This document shows, piece after piece, positions 60,764 to 64,000 of a stretch of 64,000 nt of DNA. Every line of letters begins with the position of its first letter. Positions within the stretch are counted from its first letter, which is position 1. Below the pieces are notes generated by a model that saw nothing but the letters and a program-made list of their open reading frames with translations, searched no databases and was not told the origin of the DNA. The stretch comes from Ralstonia sp. UBA689 (GTDB taxonomy: Bacteria; Pseudomonadota; Gammaproteobacteria; Burkholderiales; Burkholderiaceae), in contig NZ_DBMV01000042.1 of NCBI RefSeq assembly GCF_002298975.1, forward strand, positions 96,481 through 160,480. The letters are read 5' to 3'. The translations under genes were made by a program, and so were the position numbers.

Positions 60764-62311
60764 ATGAAGACGCTTTCCATCAAGGCCCGGCTGGCGCTGG
60801 TGCTGTTTGTTCTGGCTGTATTTCTGGCGGGCATCGGCGCGCTGGGGCTTTACGGCAACCTGAAATCCAACGCGGCACTCAAGGAAACCTACAGCAACCA
60901 ACTGGCCTCGGCGCGTGCGCTGGGCAAGGCGATTTCCCGTGTGGGGCAGACCCGGACGGCACTGGATCGTGCCATTTTCGAAACGGACGAAGCCAAGCTT
61001 ACAACGCTGCTGAAAGCTGCCGAAGACCGCTACAAGGAAGGCTTGGCTGCCTGGAAGGACTACAACGACTTGCCGTTCTCCACCGCCGAAGAAGAGCGCG
61101 CGGCCGGCGAAGCCAAGACCGCGCTCGACGCGTTTATGAAGGAAGGCATTGAGCCGACTTTCGATGCCTTCAAGCGCCGCGACACCGAGACCGCCAAGGC
61201 ACTGGTGATGGAAAGGCTCTACGTTCTGTCCGCGCCGTATCTGGCCAAACTTGAACGCTTGAACGCCATTCAGACCGAGGTGTCGTCCGCCGCTTACGCT
61301 GGAGCGCAGTCCTTCTTTATCAAACTGGTGTGGGCATTCGTGATCGTGATCGGGTTGGGCATTGCGCTGGCCGCCGCTTGCTACCTCGTGCTCTCACGCG
61401 CCATCTCGCGCCCGCTGGAAGACATGCTGGTGCACTTCCGTGAGATTGCCGCCGGCAACCTGACGACCGACGTGCGTATCCACTCGCGTGACGAGATGGG
61501 CGTGCTGATGGAAGGCCTGCAGCAGATGCAGGCCAAGCTCAAGGAAACCGTGGTCACGGTGCGCCGTGGCAGCGAGTCGATTGCCTCGGCCACGCAGCAG
61601 ATCGCGGCGGGCAACACCAACTTGTCACAGCGTACGGAAGAGCAGGCCAGCTCGCTGGAAGAAACCGCTTCCAGTATGGAAGAGCTGACCAGTATCGTGA
61701 AGCAGAATGCCGACAACGCGCGCCAGGCCAGCACGCTGGCGGTGAGCGCTTCCGAGATCGCCGTGCAGGGCGGCGCCGTGGTGCAGGACGTGGTGACGAC
61801 CATGGGCGAGATCAGCGAGTCGTCGCGCAAGATCACCGACATCATCTCGGTGATCGAAGGCATTGCCTTCCAGACCAACATCCTGGCGCTGAACGCGGCG
61901 GTGGAAGCCGCGCGTGCCGGCGAGCAGGGCCGCGGTTTTGCGGTGGTGGCCGGTGAGGTGCGTACGCTGGCGCAACGCAGCGCCGGTGCGGCCAAGGAGA
62001 TCAAGTCGCTGATCGAGGATTCCGCCACGCGCGTGGAATCGGGTTCGACGCTGGTGGCGCGCGCCGGCAAGACGATGGAAGAGATCGTTATTGCCGTGAA
62101 GCGCGTGACCGACATCATGGGCGAGATCAGCGCGGGCTCGGCCGAGCAGAGTACCGGCATTGAGCAGATCAACGAAGCTGTCACGCAGATGGACGACGTG
62201 ACACAGCAGAACGCTGCGTTGGTGGAGCAGGCTGCTGCCGCTGCGCAGGCGCTGGAGGAACAGGCCGACGAACTGCGCCGCGCGGTGGCGGTGTTCCGCG
62301 TGGCCATGTAA
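60764..62311 (+). CDS. Methyl-accepting chemotaxis protein
   Basis: Classical transmembrane receptor of 515 residues. Helix 1 is about 7-28, a four-helix-bundle periplasmic domain follows, helix 2 is about 186-209, then HAMP (about 210-262) and the cytosolic signalling domain with the conserved tip VIEGIAFQTNILALNAAVEA. Methylation helices contain the usual Glu/Gln-rich repeats. It ends AVFRVAM without a pentapeptide tether (NWETF type). A FliA-like promoter upstream supports flagellar co-regulation. The ligand cannot be inferred. Confidence 0.93.
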   Translation: MKTLSIKARLALVLFVLAVFLAGIGALGLYGNLKSNAALKETYSNQLASARALGKAISRVGQTRTALDRAIFETDEAKLTTLLKAAEDRYKEGLAAWKDYNDLPFSTAEEERAAGEAKTALDAFMKEGIEPTFDAFKRRDTETAKALVMERLYVLSAPYLAKLERLNAIQTEVSSAAYAGAQSFFIKLVWAFVIVIGLGIALAAACYLVLSRAISRPLEDMLVHFREIAAGNLTTDVRIHSRDEMGVLMEGLQQMQAKLKETVVTVRRGSESIASATQQIAAGNTNLSQRTEEQASSLEETASSMEELTSIVKQNADNARQASTLAVSASEIAVQGGAVVQDVVTTMGEISESSRKITDIISVIEGIAFQTNILALNAAVEAARAGEQGRGFAVVAGEVRTLAQRSAGAAKEIKSLIEDSATRVESGSTLVARAGKTMEEIVIAVKRVTDIMGEISAGSAEQSTGIEQINEAVTQMDDVTQQNAALVEQAAAAAQALEEQADELRRAVAVFRVAM

Positions 62312-62333
62312 TACGTACCCCATGTAATACGTA
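62304..62333. repeat. 16-bp tandem duplication at the MCP stop codon
   Basis: CCATGTAATACGTA occurs at 62304-62317 and again at 62320-62333 with a 16-bp period. The first copy contains the MCP stop codon TAA (62309-62311). A simple replication-slippage event explains it. Confidence 0.8.
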
Positions 62334-62455
62334 TCGGTAACCGATGGCTTGCCCAGGCAACGAAGCTGCCGAGGCGAGGCTACACTGCGGGGTCAGCCTT
62401 TGGGCTGGCCCGCTTGCTTTATGCGGTGCGCTCATAACGATTATTCGGAGGTGTC

Positions 62456-63892
62456 ATGCGTTTCCAGTGTCGTCGTGTTCCTGTTCGCGCCCTTGTGTCT
62501 GCCGCCGTGCTGGCGTGCAGTGCCGGGGCCATCGCTCAGACCATCCCTGCCAGCAAGCCAGCGCCCGCCACACTCACGCCCGAGCAGCAGCGCTACCACG
62601 ACATCTACAGGGAACTGGTCGAGATCAACACGACGCATTCGGCAGGTGACACCACCAAGGCCGCGCGCGCGATGGAAAAGCGTCTGGCCGACGCCGGCTT
62701 TGCAGCATCCGACATGCAGGTGATCGAGCCCTTCCCGAAGAAGGGCAACCTGGTGCTGCGCTACAAGGGCACGGGCGCGAAGAAGCCGATCCTGCTGCTT
62801 GCCCATATCGACGTGGTGGAAGCCAAGCGCGAAGACTGGAAGACCGACCCCTTCAAGCTGCAGGAGACCGACGGCTACTTCACCGCGCGCGGCTCAATTG
62901 ATGACAAGGCGATGGCCTCTGCGTTCGTCTCGGTGCTGGGGCAGCTCAAGCAGGAAGGCTTCAAGCCCTCGCGCGACATCATCCTGGCGCTGACCACCGA
63001 TGAAGAGCGCGGCGACGTGCCGAGCAACGGTGCCTACTGGATCGTCAACAACAAGCCCGAGCTGGTGAAGGCCGAGTTCGGCATCAACGAAGGTGGCGGC
63101 GGTGAGTTGCGCGGTGGCAAGCCGGTGCTGCATCGCATCCAGGTGGCCGAGAAGATGTACACCACCTACGAGCTGGAAGTGCATGACGTGGGCGGCCACA
63201 GCTCGATCCCGACCAAGACGAACCCGGTATATGCGCTGTCGGCGGCGCTGGATCGGCTTGGGGCGTATCAGTTTCCCGTCAAGCTGGCTGACGTGACGCA
63301 GACCTATTTCGCACGCAGCGCCCCGCTGGCCACGGGCCAACTGGCCGAAGACATGCGCGCGGTTGGTACCGGCAAGCCGGACCAGGTCGCCATCGATCGC
63401 CTGTCGGCCATTCCGTTCTACAACGCGCAGTTGCGGACCACGTGCGTGGCGACGATGGTCAACGCCGGCCATGCGGAGAACGCGCTGCCGCAGTCGGCCA
63501 AGGCCACCGTCAATTGCCGCATTCTGCCGCATGACGCCCCGGCCGATATCGACCGTCAGCTCAAGCAGGTGATCGGCAACGACAAGATCAGCGTGCGCTA
63601 TGTCAACAGGCCGCTGGCCAGCCCGGCCTCGCCGCTCAATGGTGATCTGGTGAAGACGGTGGATGCGCTGACGCAGCAGATGTGGAACGTGCCGGTTATC
63701 CCTGCCATGAGCACGGGCGCGACAGACAGTCGCTTCATGCGCAACGCGGGCATTCCGATGTATGGCGTGTCGGGGTTGTTTACTGAGCCGGCGGATCTGC
63801 GTACGCACGGTTTGGATGAGCGTATCGAGATTGCGCGGCTGTATGACGGGCGCGAGTTCCTCTATCGCTTGGTCAAGCAGTTGGCTGAGTAA
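62456..63892 (+). CDS. Secreted M20-family metallopeptidase
   Basis: Zinc peptidase of 478 residues with a signal sequence (RALVSAAVLACSAGAIAQ); the VLAC stretch is a weak lipobox, so a lipoprotein form cannot be ruled out. Catalytic-site elements are H117-x-D119 (LLAHIDVV), D149/D150 (GSIDDK), E183/E184 (TTDEERG) and later histidines. It belongs to the carboxypeptidase/aminoacylase/succinyl-diaminopimelate branch and probably hydrolyses peptides or acyl-amino acids in the periplasm. Start ATG 62456 follows a GGAGG site. It is transcribed alone, 144 bases after the MCP gene. Confidence 0.9.
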   Translation: MRFQCRRVPVRALVSAAVLACSAGAIAQTIPASKPAPATLTPEQQRYHDIYRELVEINTTHSAGDTTKAARAMEKRLADAGFAASDMQVIEPFPKKGNLVLRYKGTGAKKPILLLAHIDVVEAKREDWKTDPFKLQETDGYFTARGSIDDKAMASAFVSVLGQLKQEGFKPSRDIILALTTDEERGDVPSNGAYWIVNNKPELVKAEFGINEGGGGELRGGKPVLHRIQVAEKMYTTYELEVHDVGGHSSIPTKTNPVYALSAALDRLGAYQFPVKLADVTQTYFARSAPLATGQLAEDMRAVGTGKPDQVAIDRLSAIPFYNAQLRTTCVATMVNAGHAENALPQSAKATVNCRILPHDAPADIDRQLKQVIGNDKISVRYVNRPLASPASPLNGDLVKTVDALTQQMWNVPVIPAMSTGATDSRFMRNAGIPMYGVSGLFTEPADLRTHGLDERIEIARLYDGREFLYRLVKQLAE

Positions 63893-63901
63893 GTGCGAGT
63901 G

Positions 63902-63926
63902 CCGCGCCTGTGTTTTGCGGGCGCGG
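63902..63926 (+). terminator. Weak hairpin after the M20 peptidase
   Basis: CCGCGCC (63902-63908) pairs with GGCGCGG (63920-63926) around an 11-base loop, 9 bases past the stop codon. The following TTGC is a poor T-run. The remaining bases to the window end show no gene. Confidence 0.4.
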
Positions 63927-64000
63927 TTGCTGAGCATTGGTGTTGATGGTGCATCTGCGGTTTCGTCCCCTGCCGGGGCCGACTCACTTTCTTTGTCTTG

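Noticed and set aside
1..64000. tRNA, rRNA, CRISPR arrays and complete insertion sequences
   Set aside because: None seen on reading both strands; no repeat-spacer pattern and no transposase with inverted ends.

Overview
The window reads as GC-rich chromosomal or secondary-replicon DNA of a beta-proteobacterium. It is most probably a Ralstonia (or a close Cupriavidus relative). This rests on overall gene content: a pgaABCD operon, a very large NAD-glutamate dehydrogenase, a fused indolepyruvate ferredoxin oxidoreductase, many LuxR/MerR/Lrp regulators and chemotaxis receptors. No rRNA, tRNA, CRISPR array or complete insertion sequence was seen. Species assignment is inference.

Region 1 (1-11150) looks like a compact specialised-metabolite cluster. 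On the minus strand lie an NTF2-like enzyme, an Fe(II)/2-oxoglutarate-type oxygenase and a DHA2-type exporter that runs off the left edge. Divergent from them is a tightly packed plus-strand operon: AfsA-like hotdog protein, HAD phosphatase, acyl carrier protein, two KAS III-like synthases with complete Cys-His-Asn triads, a fused indolepyruvate/aryl-pyruvate ferredoxin oxidoreductase and a type II thioesterase. The enzyme set suggests an aryl-acetyl starter from an aromatic 2-oxo acid, condensation on a carrier protein, and an AfsA/phosphatase step resembling butyrolactone signal synthesis. I do not recognise a characterised cluster of this composition.

Region 2 (11161-17132) holds an EAL-CBS-GGDEF protein, a MerR regulator with a duplicated TipAS-like effector domain, and an Lrp regulator divergent from an EamA exporter and an aminotransferase. 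This last block is flanked by two copies of the 3' end of an unidentified gene.

Region 3 (about 17130-25100) is patchy, locally AT-rich and looks acquired or decaying. It contains an MFS fragment, an unidentified truncated gene, a lipoprotein serine carboxypeptidase with a small secreted EF-hand-like protein, a response regulator and divergent sensor kinase, and an orphan N-terminal domain of the type VI ATPase TssH/ClpV.

Region 4 (25278-31910) is housekeeping and accessory metabolism: an APC permease, a MATE exporter, an XRE-cupin regulator divergent from kbl-tdh (threonine to glycine) and a small membrane protein.

Region 5 (32496-40522) has a LuxR-type regulator with a degenerate receiver followed by pgaABCD for poly-N-acetylglucosamine export. 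PgaD carries a long extra cytoplasmic tail, and a strong terminator closes the operon.

Region 6 (40864-49171) includes NAD-glutamate dehydrogenase, a MerR regulator divergent from an old-yellow-enzyme reductase with a clear 19-bp-spacer operator, and DUF2322 and DUF1801 proteins.

Region 7 (49612-53646) is a four-gene chemosensory-like unit: a membrane HPt-kinase with PAS, a membrane-anchored MCP-tip protein, a CheX-like protein and a CheY-like receiver. CheW, CheR and CheB are absent.

Region 8 (53731-64000) has DUF2784, a small membrane protein, a methyltransferase, a GST, a GlxA-type regulator divergent from an MFS transporter, a phospholipase C/acid-phosphatase-family protein without signal peptide overlapping a GNAT, a classical MCP with a FliA-like promoter, and a secreted M20 peptidase.
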